Positions 21,282-33,879 of a stretch of 64,000 bases of DNA are shown here, in pieces. The DNA lies in contig JAGTJM010000040.1 in the NCBI GenBank assembly GCA_020747015.1, positions 222,871-286,870 of the forward strand. Reading direction: 5' to 3'. This DNA is from Pyrenochaeta sp. MPI-SDFR-AT-0127. Lineage: Eukaryota > Ascomycota > Dothideomycetes > Pleosporales > Cucurbitariaceae. The position numbers and the translations under genes are program-made. A model generated the notes under the pieces. That model had not been told where the DNA came from and ran no database searches. It was given only the letters and a program-made list of their open reading frames with translations. How positions within the stretch are numbered: position 1 is the stretch's first letter; each line of letters starts with the position of its first letter.

Positions 21282-24200
21282 TCAGGTTGCCGGTGGTATG
21301 AGGCCGTTCTGCTGACGAACGTTTTTCAAGATTGCGAGATCCGTCTTTAGAATTGGCGAGTTTGGCGCCACTTCTTCTAGCACATCAATAGTGCGTGCTA
21401 AAAGGGCAGTAAGGTTTTTCTTAGTGAGTGGCGTGTCCTTTGGCAGGAGAGGGTACAGTTTGGATTTGTAGACCGATGCAAGGACAAGCATGTTTCCAAA
21501 TTGTCTAGGTAGTGTCAGCAGGCACAGAATACTCTAATTTTGAGTTTTGACTTACGCGTGAAGAGTGCCAAAGATGTTGGTTAGTACGAGTCTGCGTGTC
21601 CGGGTACTCTTGTAATCTTTGTACTCGCTGTCGGGATGGGCCCCGACACGATCAAATGCAATGGTACTCCGGATTGCATTGTCGATGCATTGGCATGCCA
21701 CTCGAATGATCTTGCGCTGATCCTCAGACAAATCCACCATATGTACGTTCCTGCTAGTTGGCGTTGAAGCAGTGTCTCCCGAGTATGCTGGTGAATTGTG
21801 CTGTGACGACGAGGGCGCACTCGCTGCGTTAGGTGGGAATTCGATAGTATGGCTCGCGATCCGCAGATAGGGACGCAGCATCATGTAGTAGCCCCCATAA
21901 TATTTCGCGCGCACGCGAGCAATGTTCAGATCGGTTGAAGGCAGGTCTTCATCCTTCCAGACCAACTCTGGAGGCAGTACCCGTCTCCAGCTTTCCAGAA
22001 TGTTAATATGGCTACTTGCATGTTCAGCAACCTCTTTGACGTTGGTTGTGTCGAAGCTCGAGCGACCATTAGCTCCGTACAGAGCATTGTGTGCCTCGTT
22101 GAGGATTACACGAAGCCAAATTTGACTCGAGTAGATTAGCATTGAAATGTCAGCTGGGCGGCCTACTCGTCTGTCTGCTGTTTCTTCCCCGAACTTGTCG
22201 TACTCGTACACGCCTTCAGGGTACATGATGTCGCTCTGGTGTGCAGAGATGTTGCTTGGCGGAAGAGTGCTCATTTCGGCTAAAATATCCCTGTGCAAAA
22301 GTCAATGTATGATCAAGCAAAGGATGATGGAGACTGCGACTAACGATTCCAGTTGGAGGCATGTCCAGTAGACACACATGACTAGATTGAGTCTGTACCG
22401 CTCCTTCGCAGTCAAAGAACCCTTTTTGTCGAGATAGTAGTCACGAACAAGCTTGGGATAGTCACTGGGGCAAAGGTTAAATCGAGTCCAATAATGATCC
22501 AAGGTCTTGCTTACGCTTTAATCAGGACCATGGTGATCCGGCAAGCATTGTTGATCCAGCTCCAGCTTTCCAAGACTCTCGCAAACTGGCTTAGGTAGAG
22601 GGCAGCTAAAATCATGGCCTGGGCGTGGGCAACCGTGTTTCCGCCTTGTTGGTTTCCAAGAATGTCCGTGGCGTAGGCGTAGTATGCCATACCGGGGAGA
22701 ATTTCAATATTCCTTGGACGGTTATCATCGGAGGAGCTTTCACTGGTGAAACTACCATTGGCGTGTGGAGACTCGCGAGGGTAACCCCAAACTCCGTTGA
22801 CGAACGGGGTCTTGTCGCTTTGCGGCGCAGGGAGTTTTCGCTCGTGAGCGCATACTTTTCCAAGAGCAAGAACAAGTAGGACAATGGCATTTCGCATCGA
22901 GCGTTCAATGGCACCTTTGGGTGAGTAGGGCTCGCCAAAGGCACTGCTAGATCGTTTTCTCTTCATACCTTGGTGGTGCTGAAGACCGCTGACAGCGGGG
23001 GATCTGGCGTTGGCGGACTTTCCGTCAGGGCTGTACTGTTCAATGAAGTCATTGACCATCCTTTTAAGCTTGCTAGGATTGAGGAATGGGTGTAGGTTAT
23101 GCATGTTGTTCATGTAAGATTCCAGCAATTCGTGCAGTGTCTTGGCGTAGAAGTTGGGGCGGCCATCTGGGCCAAGTCCTCCTTCATGGCCAGGATACTC
23201 TCGGGGCGCGTCCCCACTCATGGTACTTGGGCTGGAATGGTCCAGAGGAGGGTAGCCCCACAAACCTTCTTTCCCCGGGGCTGGAGAAGTCACGTCCGAA
23301 TCGTTGCTGCTCTCTGGACTCCCAGGACCTTGCGCGCCGTCATTCAAATCTTGTCCTTCTCCAACACCCCAAACGCGTATCAACCCGCGGTCTTGCTCAA
23401 GCTGCATAGGATAATCCGATACTTGTTGGCCATTCTCCACCAACTTGGTCAAATACTCGACGTTCTTGTAGAAGGGAGTCATGGAACTCCACTCTGCAAA
23501 CAACTTGTGAGCCGGAGTGGTGTGATCACTTTGCAGGCCGCTCTTTTCCCTTGGGCCACTGTCCGTGATGCGGCTGTGGTCGGTCCTTACGCTGTCTGCT
23601 GGGGTCGCTGGCTGCTGGGGTGCAGCTAGAATGGCTTCTTGTTTGATCGGAGTCGATGCTTGCGGGCCAATCGGCGACATGGTCGAGTTGGGAACGACCG
23701 GTGACTCCATCTTCATACTATTCACTCGACGAAGCTGGACTCTCGCTTGATTCTGAGTAGGCGTTGGCCATCTCGACGTGCTTGGATCCCTCATCATGGG
23801 CGCCGCAAAAGCGGCTTCAGGCGAAGCGTGATTCGAGGTAATATCATGGCCGCGTCCTGAGACTAGCCTGCTCTCAACGCTCTGCTTCCACGTAGCAAAC
23901 TCCCCCACAAAGCTACTCAGAACGTCAGAGATGTTGTTCACACTGTCCTGGAGCTGCATCATGCTTCTGTCTTGCCTACGGAAGCGTCAGTCAAACTGGT
24001 CGTGCACAAGGATAGAGCTACACACTTTGGAGGTGGAACGTCCTTGTATTGGCAATCAAAGCTGTTCTCTCTGCAGAACTGGCATGGTCGAGCTTCATCG
24101 CATTTCTGCTTGCGCGAACGGCAGTGGTTACAAGCCTGCGTGGCGCGGACTTGCTTTCGTCTGACTTGCTGTGCTGCGCTGCCATATGCGCCCATGTATG

Positions 24201-24855
24201 GGCTCTGGGCGTAAGGATCAACCTGGTGGCCATACTGCTGAGCTGGGGGCGGTTGGTGAAAGACGGGTCCATTGGAGTGAGGGGGGCTAATGGTGTGGTT
24301 GTAGCCATTTGGTACGCTGCCATTTGGGCGTTGTTCTGGGTTCATGGACCAGTGGTTCTGATGGCTGCCATGCTCCATGCCTTGAGTGGTCGGCTGAGAC
24401 TTGATGTCGATGCTGATACTGGTGGAGCGCGAGCTGTGGGGTTCCGGGGCGGAAGTGGACTGAGGCGGTGGCGCACCACGGTAGGTAGAGATGCTGTCCT
24501 GAGAGACTGTTACGGGAGCAGCGCCGGCGACGCCATGAGGACGCTGGCCAGGCGAGGGGATGTTCCGTGGATCCGCAAGGGCGCGAATGTCTGATGGCGG
24601 AAGCGATGGTGAGGGCAGAGGGCCGGGATATGGTTGACCTTGGGAAGGATAGGATTGGTGAGAGGGCGGTGGTAAGCTGTGGGGAGGGTAGGTGCGAGAT
24701 GGGGGAGGAGAGGCGGCCTGGACCAAAGTGGGATGTGACGCAGGACGAGCGGATTGGGAGTGAGGCGGTGGAGGGGGAGGGAATTGGCCGTTATAGACAA
24801 GATTGCCCGAGTCCAGACGAGGTCGCTTTTGCGCAGGCGCGTCCGGATCAGCCAT
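21282..24855 (-). CDS. Zn2Cys6 fungal-specific transcription factor
   Basis: Five exons on the minus strand: 24855-24026, 23975-22515, 22464-22345, 22290-21556 and 21504-21282. Introns are 50, 50, 54 and 51 bp; 1122 aa. A Pro/Ser/Gln-rich disordered N-terminus of about 230 residues precedes the binuclear zinc cluster with Cys at 242, 245, 252, 258, 261 and 268 (ACNHCRSRKQKCDE ... CQFCRE). Intron 1 falls right after the cluster (VPPPK/QDR). A possible dimerisation helix follows (MMQLQDSVNNISDVL). The middle-to-C-terminal part has features of the fungal_trans regulatory domain (LESYMNNMHNLHPFLNP, LGNQQGGNTVAHAQAMILAALYLSQ). A nuclear DNA-binding regulator; the target pathway cannot be named. 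The gene sits alone between long gene-free flanks, as regulators with large control regions often do. Confidence 0.93.
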
Positions 24856-27800
24856 CCTAACATATGCCAGCCGAGATCCGCTCAGGCCATGCGGCTATGT
24901 ATGACAGACGACTTGGGCAACGACTACTGTACGGATGCTCCCAGGACTAAACGGCAAAAGCCAGTTGGGTCAGGGAGGGGGGGGGGGCAAGCTGGTGGAG
25001 AGGGCGGCCTCGGCAGTCGCAGAGGGCAGAGCAAGTCCAGTTCGCGCGCCCGGTTAGCAGCTGGTTGGTTGGAGAAGATTTGCAGACAGCCCAACCCGCG
25101 TCATGGCCTGGGAAGGAGGATAGGTTTGGGGAGTGTCGCAGGGCAGGTGGTCGGGGCCAAAGTGGGATGCAGGACGGAAGCTTTCCTAAGCCGCGCGAGG
25201 AGAAGCCAGCCTTGGACAGGACCTTCTTACCATGGAGCCGGTGACAACTATCCGAAGCAGGACAAGGCTAGTTGAGGTGAGTCGTGGGCAGTCTATGCGT
25301 GGACGTTTGGTTGCTGGTTGGCGAAAAGTGGCGCTAGCAGCTTAAGACGGGCCGTGCGAACGAAGGGGCCAGGGCGCCAGCAGGCGGCGCGGAGCTAGGT
25401 TAGTCGCGGACAGACAGTGGGCACTTGAGCGAGTCGAGACGGCTCACGGGCGACGGCCTTGCGCTGCCAGGCGGCCTGGTTGGGGGGGGGAGGAGGGAAG
25501 GGGGCGGAGGCAGAGGCGGATGTGGACGTGGAGGGGGGGAAGGGTTGACGACGGCGGTGAAGTTTGTTCTGATGCAACAGACGAGTCTGCACGAGGGGAG
25601 CCCAGCCGCGGCGTGTGGACACAGTGATTTGAGCGACACAAGGGACGAGTAAGATGGCGCCGCGCACGATTCAGCGACCGCCCCGGTGTTGCTGCAGCTC
25701 GCTTGCGCTGAGAGGCTTTGCAAGCCATGAACCCAGGCCCGGGGGGTTGGAGCAGGGCGGGCGGCCATTGCGCGCGCTGTGCGCGGTGCTGCTCTCGTCC
25801 ACGACCAGGGGGGCCCCGTGGTATCAAACACCACGGTGCCCTCGCCCGGCGGCGACGCGCCCCCGCTGCAGACAGCAAACGTTGCTCCCGCCAGCGACGC
25901 GCTGCCCGGCGACGCAAGAGCGCACAAGACGAGCATGAGGGGGCCCCAACCAGGCTGCGTCAGAGGCTGCCAGGCTGCCCGCCTGCCCGCCTGCGCGCCG
26001 CCGCGTCAAAGGGACAATAACATGGCCAAACCCTGGCTGGGGCGCGAGTAACGTGACTTGGGCCTGCCACCACCTCCCCCAGCTATGTGTCAGGTCGCGT
26101 CGAGGCCTGGTTGTTTCGTGCAGCCTGCGCTCTACTCCGCGCAGCTCGCTTTCCCCCATCCCCTTCAGCGTCTCTCAGCACCTTGCTGTCGCTTAATCTC
26201 CGTCGAGGCGGCCAATTGCTGGCCTCGAGGAAGTAGCTCCGGCCAGCCTGGGCATGCGCCGGATTGACTACGCCTCTTGGCCCCTCCACTGAGCTGCGGC
26301 CACCGCGGTTTTCGAGAAGGCCTCGTGGAATTTCATGACTATCGGTGGCTGCCCGCACGAAACTGGGCATCAAAACCTAGTCTGCGCCCACTGCTGCTCC
26401 GTCCCTCATGCTTCATTTCAGACTCGCTTTCTGCGCTCCTCATCTGGAATGAGTCGTCTAGTTGGACTCGTCGCGACCATTCTAGACGTTGTCACGAGCA
26501 ACTCATGGTGCCCAAGATCTGCGCTCTTGGGCGGCAGCCCCTGGCCGGGGGTTTTGGGACATAACACACGGCACGCTCCCAAGTGGCACTGTACCACAAA
26601 TGCGTGCATCATTCCCTTGCCCAGCTCGTGTAGGCAGCTCTGGCACCCGTAGACCAGGTAGGTGATGCCGCAAAGCCGCCGAGCATAATCGCCAGTTTCG
26701 AGACGTCAAAGTCCACCACAATCACTAGCGCCTCTCAATTCGAGACCGCCAGAATGGCGTCAGGGACTCCCGCGAGTCGAGCGTCCGCCATGATTGCCGC
26801 AAAGTAGATGTGGGTCTCTGCTGTGACACCGGGTCCTTGCTCGACACCAATTGTGCATGTCAGAACCTGCAGGACAACTGAATCGGGATAACTCAGAAAA
26901 CGCGAAAGCCGGTCAGCTGCCGTCAACATTCACTGAAAAAGCAAACGGGCCTTTTGATGCCAAGCCCATCCATGGCAGGTACCTATTGACCCGGCTGTCA
27001 GATGACAAAGCCGACTTTGGCCGGCTTCATTCTCGACTGAAGCATGGTAATATGCCGACTGCTTCAAAACATGACGGTTTATGCTTTATTCAACATGTGC
27101 GCTGCACATGACTGCACGACCGAGATTGAAGAAGCAAAGCAAGGTCACCCAACGAGCCCTAGAGGACTTTCACATTGGCTTCGCGATGGAGGTGGGCCGT
27201 GGCGCGCCCACGTGGATCGGTGGCTGTGAGGCGTCCACTGAGACAGGAAAATCCTTGATGGTCGCGACTCTGCAAAAAACGGTGCGATGACGAGTCGACA
27301 AGATTGCCATCGAGTCGGTGTGGTCGCTTCACTTGAAGTTGCGGCGTGTGAGTGAGGCGACTGGGCGGATTTAATTTCCCTTCCAGAACACGAGCGCATT
27401 TACAAAGCAAGCATTGCATCGCCAATGATTGCTTTTGTTGATGCTCCGCGGCGCATGTAGTGAGCAAGCGCAAACGATAGATCATGATCAACCCGCGGCA
27501 TTGCGTGGAAGATTTCGAAGCGGAAGCTTTGCCGGCGACGTCGAGACGGCAGTTCTACCAGTTATCGTCTTTCAATACCGTACTCCGGACCGGAATCATC
27601 TATGGCTGCCCTCGCTTTTCGATTGTCTGCAGGCTGCAAGAAAGCGCCGCGTCAAGGCCGTACTGACCATGGGTTTCATCAGTACCAGGTGCAGCTTCCG
27701 ATGCCTGCTTCCAGCATGTAACACAATTCGATCGAATTTGGCCGACCGCCATAAAATGCATCCTGGAGAAAACAATACGCATAGATTGGCCTGTTGTGTG

Positions 27801-28216
27801 ATGCCGGCCATGGGAACAGGTGGCCAGGAAGGGAGGAAGCCCTTGGGGGCGCTAGTCCGGATTCGGATGTCTAGCACGGCTGACGTGGGACAATTCAACA
27901 ACTCCAACGAGAAGAGGACACTACCAGAGCTCAAGGCCCTTTTGTAATAGCATTTTAAAAATACTACTGCATTACACAGAGACGTTGGTGAACATTGGCG
28001 AGATATACATGTTAACCGAGGCGCTGAAACGTCAATGAGGCAAGCAACTCCCACGTATTGGATGTAAACGTCACAAATCTTCGGGACACCATGGCCCGTC
28101 CCAGCGATCACCTCTCAACGTCTTCACCTCGATGCTTGTTCCAACTCGCACAATCTTCAGTCTAGCATCTGTCACATCCCTTTTTTGTTTTTCAGCATCA
28201 CACAAGGCGGGACATC
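24856..28216. other. Gene-poor upstream region with G-rich tracts
   Basis: About 3.4 kb lie between the divergent Zn2Cys6 and P450 genes. The half next to the regulator (about 24.9-26.3 kb) is GC-rich, with G runs of 8 or more on the plus strand, i.e. C/CT-rich on the regulator's mRNA-sense strand, as in fungal promoters or leaders. ORFs at 25400-25936, 27429-27947 and 27596-28111 overlap one another on both strands and show no domain. I see no supportable gene. Confidence 0.55.
25481..25547 (+). promoter_or_regulatory. G-rich tract with G-quadruplex potential
   Basis: An 8-G run, then GGG, GGGGG and, after a GGAGGC-type stretch, a 7-G run occur within about 65 bases. The first part alone satisfies a four-run G3+ pattern with short loops. 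It lies roughly 650 bp upstream of the Zn2Cys6 start codon. A regulatory role is an inference from position and composition only. Confidence 0.4.
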
Positions 28217-30246
28217 ATGCCGTCGTTCTCCTTGGTCCTGAGCACTGTCGCCGTCATCTTTTTCTATGCCCTCATTACTAGATACCGTGGCCTTTCGCGA
28301 AATATCGCTCTCGCCAAAACTTCAGGGTTGCCTGTCGTAGTAATTCCATGGAATGTCTTCAGCGTCTTCTGGTTGGCCACCCATGGCCTGTGGACACCAT
28401 TGTTGAAGAAGATTCTGCCAACGTCATTACAAGGACTATGGGTGGAGTACGTTCTCCGCACACCCTGTCTTACTTAAGTTGATTAATCATATCATAGTCT
28501 TCTCCATCCGGAATGGGGCTATCGCAAAGGGCATGTGCCATTCGAGAAGCTTGGCATGGATGTCTTCCTCGTCGTGTCGCCTTCAAGGATACATGCGTTT
28601 GTCGCAGATGCAGAAGGAGTGACGCAGATCACTACGCGACGAAATGACTTTCCTAAGCCGCTTGAGATGTATGGGGCGCTCGACATCTACGGTAAGAATC
28701 TTGTCTCGACTGAAGGTGCAGACTGGCGCATGCATCGCAAGCTCGCTGCACCAAGCTTTGGAGAGAAGAACAACGAGCTTGTATTCACAGAGTCTCTTCA
28801 TCATGCAAAATCACTGCTTGGCCTCTGGACCGGGCCCGAAGGCCGTGGCAATCAAACCATAGCCGACCCGTCGACAGGTGCTATGAACTTTGCATTATAC
28901 GTCATCAGCAGCGCAGGCTTTGACGTACGTGTGGTATGGCCGCACGAAGAGGGGAAGCAGGCTTCACTAAGAAAGAGTGAGGGAAAGTCTATGTTTGTTG
29001 GGTCAGAGATCCCGTCCGGGCACAAGATGAACTATCGTGAGGCGCTTAGTGAGCTTCTTCACAACATCATGTGGACCCAGATCATACCACCGAAACATCT
29101 GCGTACGTCGTCCTTATCAATGCTTTCAGCAATCCATAGCCTGTTGCAGTACGAAGGTATCTAACACCATGATTAGCGAAATCTCCAATCAAGGTTCACC
29201 GCACGGTAGGTGAAGCAGTTGTGGAGTGGGGCAAATACATGGATGAACTCTACGAAGTCAAGAAGAATCAAGTAGCATCTGGTGAGAACAAAGGTGGTAT
29301 GGATCTTTTTGACGCCCTAATCCGCGGAAGTGGTATTGTTGATGAGAAGAACACGACCTTTCAAAAGAGCGATCTCTTGGGAAATGCGTTTGTGCTAATG
29401 CTTGCTGGTCACGAGACAACTGCCAACACATTACACTACTCTTTGATCTACCTCGCCATGAACTGGGCCTCACAGAGACGCCTTCAAGAAGACGTCGATA
29501 AAATACTCGGTGGCAAACCCATCAATGAATGGAAATACGAAGAACACTTTCCAAAGCTCTTTGGTGGAATGGCAGCAGCAGTCATGAACGAAAGCCTTCG
29601 ACTATTACAACCCATTATCAACATCCCTAAATCGACCGCGCCTGGTCGTCCTCAGCATCTCACCCTTGGTGGAGAACAGTACCTGATACCTGGAGACACG
29701 CACATATTTCTTAGCGCAGCTGTGCACCGAAACCCGAAGTACTGGCCCGCACCAGCAGGTGCAAACAGTACAGACACCGTGCCAGACGTGGATCGATTTA
29801 GGCCTGAACGCTGGCTTGTGGACACAAAGCCTGCAGACGAGTTTGTTGACATCAATTACGATGATGAAGAGTTACGCGGGCCATCTGGCGAGGATACTTC
29901 AGCACAACTTTTCAAGCCCGTCAAAGGGTCCTATATCCCCTTCAGCGATGGCTTCCGATCTTGCATCGGGCGACGATTCGCTCAAGTGGAGATCTTGGCT
30001 GTTCTGGCTGTCATATTTTCCCAGTATAGCGTCGAGCTTGCAGTCGATGAGTATGCTAGTGATGAAGAGGTAGAACAGATGCCGATTGGTGGTGCAGAGA
30101 GGAGAGCCGTATACAAGAAAGCCGTGGATAGGGCGGATAACCTACTCCGAACCAAAGTTGGAAGCATCATCACGCTACAGTTGAGGGGTGTTTCAATTCC
30201 TATCAGGCTGGTTCAGCGGGGTGAAGAGCGGTTTGCTTCTAACTAA
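28217..30246 (+). CDS. Cytochrome P450 monooxygenase
   Basis: Three exons: 28217-28446, 28498-29102 and 29177-30246, with introns of 51 and 74 bp; 634 aa, long for the family (usually about 500-550). An N-terminal membrane anchor (VLSTVAVIFFYALI) suggests the ER membrane. P450 landmarks in order: WRMHRKLAAPSF (C-helix), I-helix oxygen-binding AGHETTANT, ExxR as ESLR, and the heme-binding loop FSDGFRSCIGRRFA with the axial Cys. It uses O2 and reductase electrons to hydroxylate a lipophilic substrate that I cannot name. Extra length comes from segments before the I-helix (around VWPHEEGKQ) and acidic loops near the heme region. There are no neighbouring biosynthetic genes. Confidence 0.94.
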
Positions 30247-30599
30247 CGGCTCTTTTTATTAATCCAAACGTGTACATAATCGACGCATAATCTTGATTAA
30301 TCCTAGAGCAGAAATCTTATTTGGCGAAACCCATGTTCGGATATCTTTCTAGTCTTCAAATATTCACAAGTCGAGAGCTGCTGGAAATCTACCCCACCTC
30401 CTATCACGTCAGCGGAGCTACCCCGCGGTGAATGTTACTTCATAATCAAGGCTGCACCAACTCCTTCCAATGTCAAATAGGTACCAATTTGGAAGAGGAG
30501 GTCAAGCCAAAGTTGAGAGTTTCTCATTACCTCATCAGAACCCTCCTATTTATTTCAGACTCCTGATTCTGCTCAAAATTGCTCACATTATATCGTAAA

Positions 30600-31170
30600 A
30601 TGCCATTATCAAGCTTCCCTCCCGAAGAGCTCCGACAAATCATTCAGGAAGTAGCAACACTCCTCAAGGAGCGCAAAGAGACAACCTCTGTAGCCGAAAC
30701 AGTACGATATGGATCCAATTCCCACCCATTCACCTACTGATGAAATACAGGCCGCCGGTGGTCTCATTTCGGCAACGCTGCTTTCATTCCCTGGTGCCTC
30801 TGGGTACTATAAAGGCGGCCTTACTCTCTACACCCTTGAATCTCGCATCGCCTTCGCGGGCTGGACTCCTGATCACCTGAAGAACTACAAAGGACCGACT
30901 CCAGAGATTGTCTCCGGCCTCGCCGAGCACACAAGAAAGACTCTCGGCAGCACATACGCCATCAGTGAGAGCGGTACGGCAGGACCAACAGGTGGGCAGA
31001 CGAGGAACCGAACGCCTGGGTATGTGGCGCTCGCCGTTGCAAGGGATGGCGACACCGTAACAAGGGAGGTGGAGACTGGGAGTAGTGATCGGGAAGAGAA
31101 TATGGTGAGATTTGCAGTGGAAGGATTGAAACTGCTCAAGGATGTTATCAAGGGAGAGGGCAAGTTGTGA
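30600..31170 (+). CDS. CinA C-terminal-type amidohydrolase
   Basis: Two exons, 30600-30701 and 30751-31170, around a 49-bp intron (GTACGA ... CAG with CTGAT branch); 173 aa. The join restores the family's N-terminal signature VAETAAGGLIS (compare bacterial S/TGGLIS). It continues with GASGYYKGGLTLYT, ISESGTAGPTGG and PGYVALAVA, all typical of the CinA C-terminal domain. Bacterial relatives (PncC) deamidate nicotinamide mononucleotide. The fungal stand-alone domain probably acts as an amidohydrolase in pyridine-nucleotide salvage, but substrate identity is inference. The first exon is short and could easily be missed by automated prediction. Confidence 0.9.
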
Positions 31171-32020
31171 TTAGATGACGTATGGAACCTGTCGTGCTCA
31201 GAGAAGAGAAGTTGTGAGTCGTTAATTCGTCCATTGCGAAAAGGATTTTGACAGTCACAGAACTCCCACTGTATCATCAGTAATGTCGTGAATCAAAGCC
31301 TCTCAGAAGGGGTACACTTCATCTTTGCATTCTGATCGTTCCGTTTGATCGATTCTCGCTTTCAACTACTGGTGGACATAGCCGCCCAGCGCGCATATGC
31401 GTGGCTGCGGCGCAGACTCTCGCGACAGCAAGCCCCATTTAAACGCCCCTTGCATATGACGCGCCAGCGGGACGATGCAGAGAGAAGCGTACATGGAGTT
31501 GCGGCACGGGCGTCTGCATGATGTTTCTCTTTAAGCGCCGGGAGATGCGCCACTAGATGCAACTTTGTTAGGACCTCGAAATAACATAGCTATGCGCGTA
31601 CATCCACTGGTTCAGTATGAAGTCAGATAAGCGGGTAGCAAGAGAAGAGCATATGAATTTTCCAAAAAGCGCAGTGGTGGCCTGGAGCTGAATAGAGCAG
31701 GTATCGAAGCGCGGCAGAGGAGCTCAAGAACTTTCTGTATGCGCCACCCTCGCTCTCTAAAGTGCCTATCCAACTACTTCTTTTCAACTACCGATAACCT
31801 CGCATATTTGCATTGACAGACATGTGACTCATCACACTCCTGCTCTTCAAACATAGCTTTGAGCATTGACACACTTGTTAGGCACCAGGGTAGCTTCATG
31901 TTTGTACTTCATCGACACCAAACATGTCATCATAAACTCGATTTCACACTGCCGAATTCTCAATTTTCAAACAAAGCCTCATAATATCGACTTCGACTGA
32001 TACCATCATACCCACGCATC
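31171..32020. other. Intergenic, no gene seen
   Basis: About 850 bp between the CinA-type gene and the small RapZ-C-like gene, both on the plus strand. No frame here shows a domain or a credible start. The last 200 bp should be the promoter and leader of the downstream gene. Confidence 0.6.
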
Positions 32021-32571
32021 ATGTTGCCAAGACTCGTTCAACATGGATATGTGTTGCCATATACACCACATCTACAACAGACACCATTACCAATCAGCGC
32101 GAAGACAGTCTACATCATGTCCTACTCCTCAGAAATCATTGAGCAAGATCAAAGTGCTCGGGAACAACTATGCACTCTTCTTCCCTTTGGCGTCCCGGCG
32201 CTCCTAACTATCTGGTGCCAGTCCTGGCGCCCACCATCGAGGGATGTGTGCCTCGACTACTCAGGCGTAAGCGCTGTAGTCCAGGCAGTCATTTTGAAGA
32301 GTCGTACGGCTATGAAGGAGATGTAAATCCAACAATTCGCCCTAGATTCTGAGCGTACTGATGGAAGACGTATAGTGATATTGCAGTTGCAGCTATAGTC
32401 AGGTACTTGAATGCAGGGAGTCCTATTGCATCGGTTCAGACAACGTGTCATGCGGGTACACATCGCAGTGTTGCGACTGCAGAAATCGTTGCTCGGAAGC
32501 TGAGGAGAAGGGGCGTGAATGTCATAATCACGCATGCACATAGAAGGAGACACATTGGTGACCCATTTTGA
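32021..32571 (+). CDS. Small free-standing RapZ C-terminal-like protein
   Basis: Two exons, 32021-32322 and 32376-32571, join over a 53-bp intron (GTAAAT, branch ACTGAT, TAG); 165 aa. Without splicing the frame stops at once, which hides the diagnostic half. The product parallels the protein at 14126-15130 segment by segment: VYIMSYSS / IYIITYSI, DYSGVSAVVQAVIL / TYSGLSPVIQAQVL, CHAGTHRSVATAE / CVAGTHRSVAIAD, ITHAHR / VRHVHR, and both stop directly after GDPF. The CxxGxHRSV loop matches the bacterial RapZ C-terminal domain, which has a phosphosugar/anion-binding fold and RNA-binding role. The fungal function is not known to me. Being the minimal domain, this copy helps define the conserved core. 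Confidence 0.78.
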
Positions 32572-33180
32572 AAGTATGGAGCAGCGTAAAAGTGGTAAAC
32601 GTAGTGCAAGGAGAATTTGCCGAATATAGGATAGGGGGCAGTAATAAAGACCTGTGCCATCATGGTGTTCCATACTTCAATGACTTGTATTGAGCGTGAT
32701 CCACTTTCTCATGATTCACCGCTATTGTATCCATCTACAAACTCCCCTGGAATATGGCTGTATTTGCTACTACACTAGATGCATTAATGATACACCAGTC
32801 ATTGAAATATGGAGAAATCAATCTTTTTGTGGTTGCTTGGGGGCCGTTCTGCACGCATTTTGAATACGGAATCTTTTCGTTGGAATCGCGTCAAGACGTG
32901 AGTGGTCACGCTGGAGGGATATATGATGATGAAGGTCTCTCAGAGGGGCTCAAAGCTTCGGCACCAACGGTCCTGGTCTGGTTTGATGGTTACAATGGCC
33001 TTCCGAAAACATAAAATAGACTTGCTGGAGATTACAGAAAGGGATTGCATCAACCAAAATTGTCATTCGTGGCCCGAGGTATGCAAACTCCGCAAATGCT
33101 GAACATATGATACAACAGCTCTACCAATTCTTTATACGTAAATCACGTTATCCTACAGATACACCATCCTCTTTTGGCAT
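32572..33180. other. Intergenic, no gene seen
   Basis: About 600 bp between converging genes (RapZ-C-like on +, uS17m on -). An 86-codon frame at 32754-33014 has no recognisable feature and is probably chance. Confidence 0.6.
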
Positions 33181-33879
33181 CTATGCTGTCTGTGTTCTTG
33201 CTTCCTTGACCTCACTCTCAGCGCTCGCTTCTGCCTTTGTTTTCTTTCCTTGTTCTAGTCTCCTCTCTTTTGCTGTCTTGGCTTGACCACCCTGACCCCT
33301 ATGTGCCTCTTTCCTACCTTTCTCGACCTCTTCGTGCACCCTTAAACCCTCCATCGCCTCTTCGAGTGTTGGTATCTGTAATCCTTGCTTCTTCGCTATC
33401 GCCAATCTTCTAACACTCACGTCCCTCCCCTTCTCCGCTGACCTTACATCCTTCAATAACCGTTGCTTCACGCGCAGTTCGTCTAGCTGTGTTTGTGATA
33501 GGACAGGAGGACGGTTCTCGACGGGCTCGCCGAATGGCGCAACGATGGAGGTTACAACGTGGTGAATTGCTTTCGAGGTGCGGTAGCCGGAGGTTATGCG
33601 GACTACATCGCCTTCGACAAGGGAGTTGTTTGGGTCGCGGACTAAGTGCGTTTGGTGGGATGGGAAGTGCTACATCAACACGTTAATATGGAACTCTACG
33701 GCCATGAAGTCTGAAGGGAGGTGAAGATATACCTTCCTGAACTTTTTGTTCCATTCTTGGTCTGCTACGCGTACTTTGACTGCCCGGTCCATCTTTCCTG
33801 CTGAGACTACTACGCCGACTCTTTGGCTAGAGAAACATTTTGTCACAATCGGCGCGACCTGTTTCGCTACTGCCGCCAT
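33181..33879 (-). CDS. Mitochondrial small-subunit ribosomal protein uS17m
   Basis: Two exons on the minus strand, 33879-33733 and 33669-33181, with a 63-bp intron; 211 aa. The core is ribosomal protein S17: RVGVVVSAGKMDRAVKVRVAD, then after the splice HQTHLVRDPNNSLVEGDVVRITSGYRTSK, the OB-fold hallmark (V..GD.V.I...R..SK). It binds 16S-like rRNA in the mitoribosome small subunit. A highly charged C-terminal extension of about 100 residues (Lys/Glu/Arg/Gln-rich) goes beyond the bacterial length of about 85 and is common in fungal mitochondrial versions. The N-terminus (AAVAKQVAPIVTKCFSS) could serve as a presequence. Confidence 0.93.

Noticed and set aside
27429..28111. Overlapping 171-172-codon ORFs on both strands
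   Set aside because: Mutual overlap and absence of domains or splice partners indicate chance.
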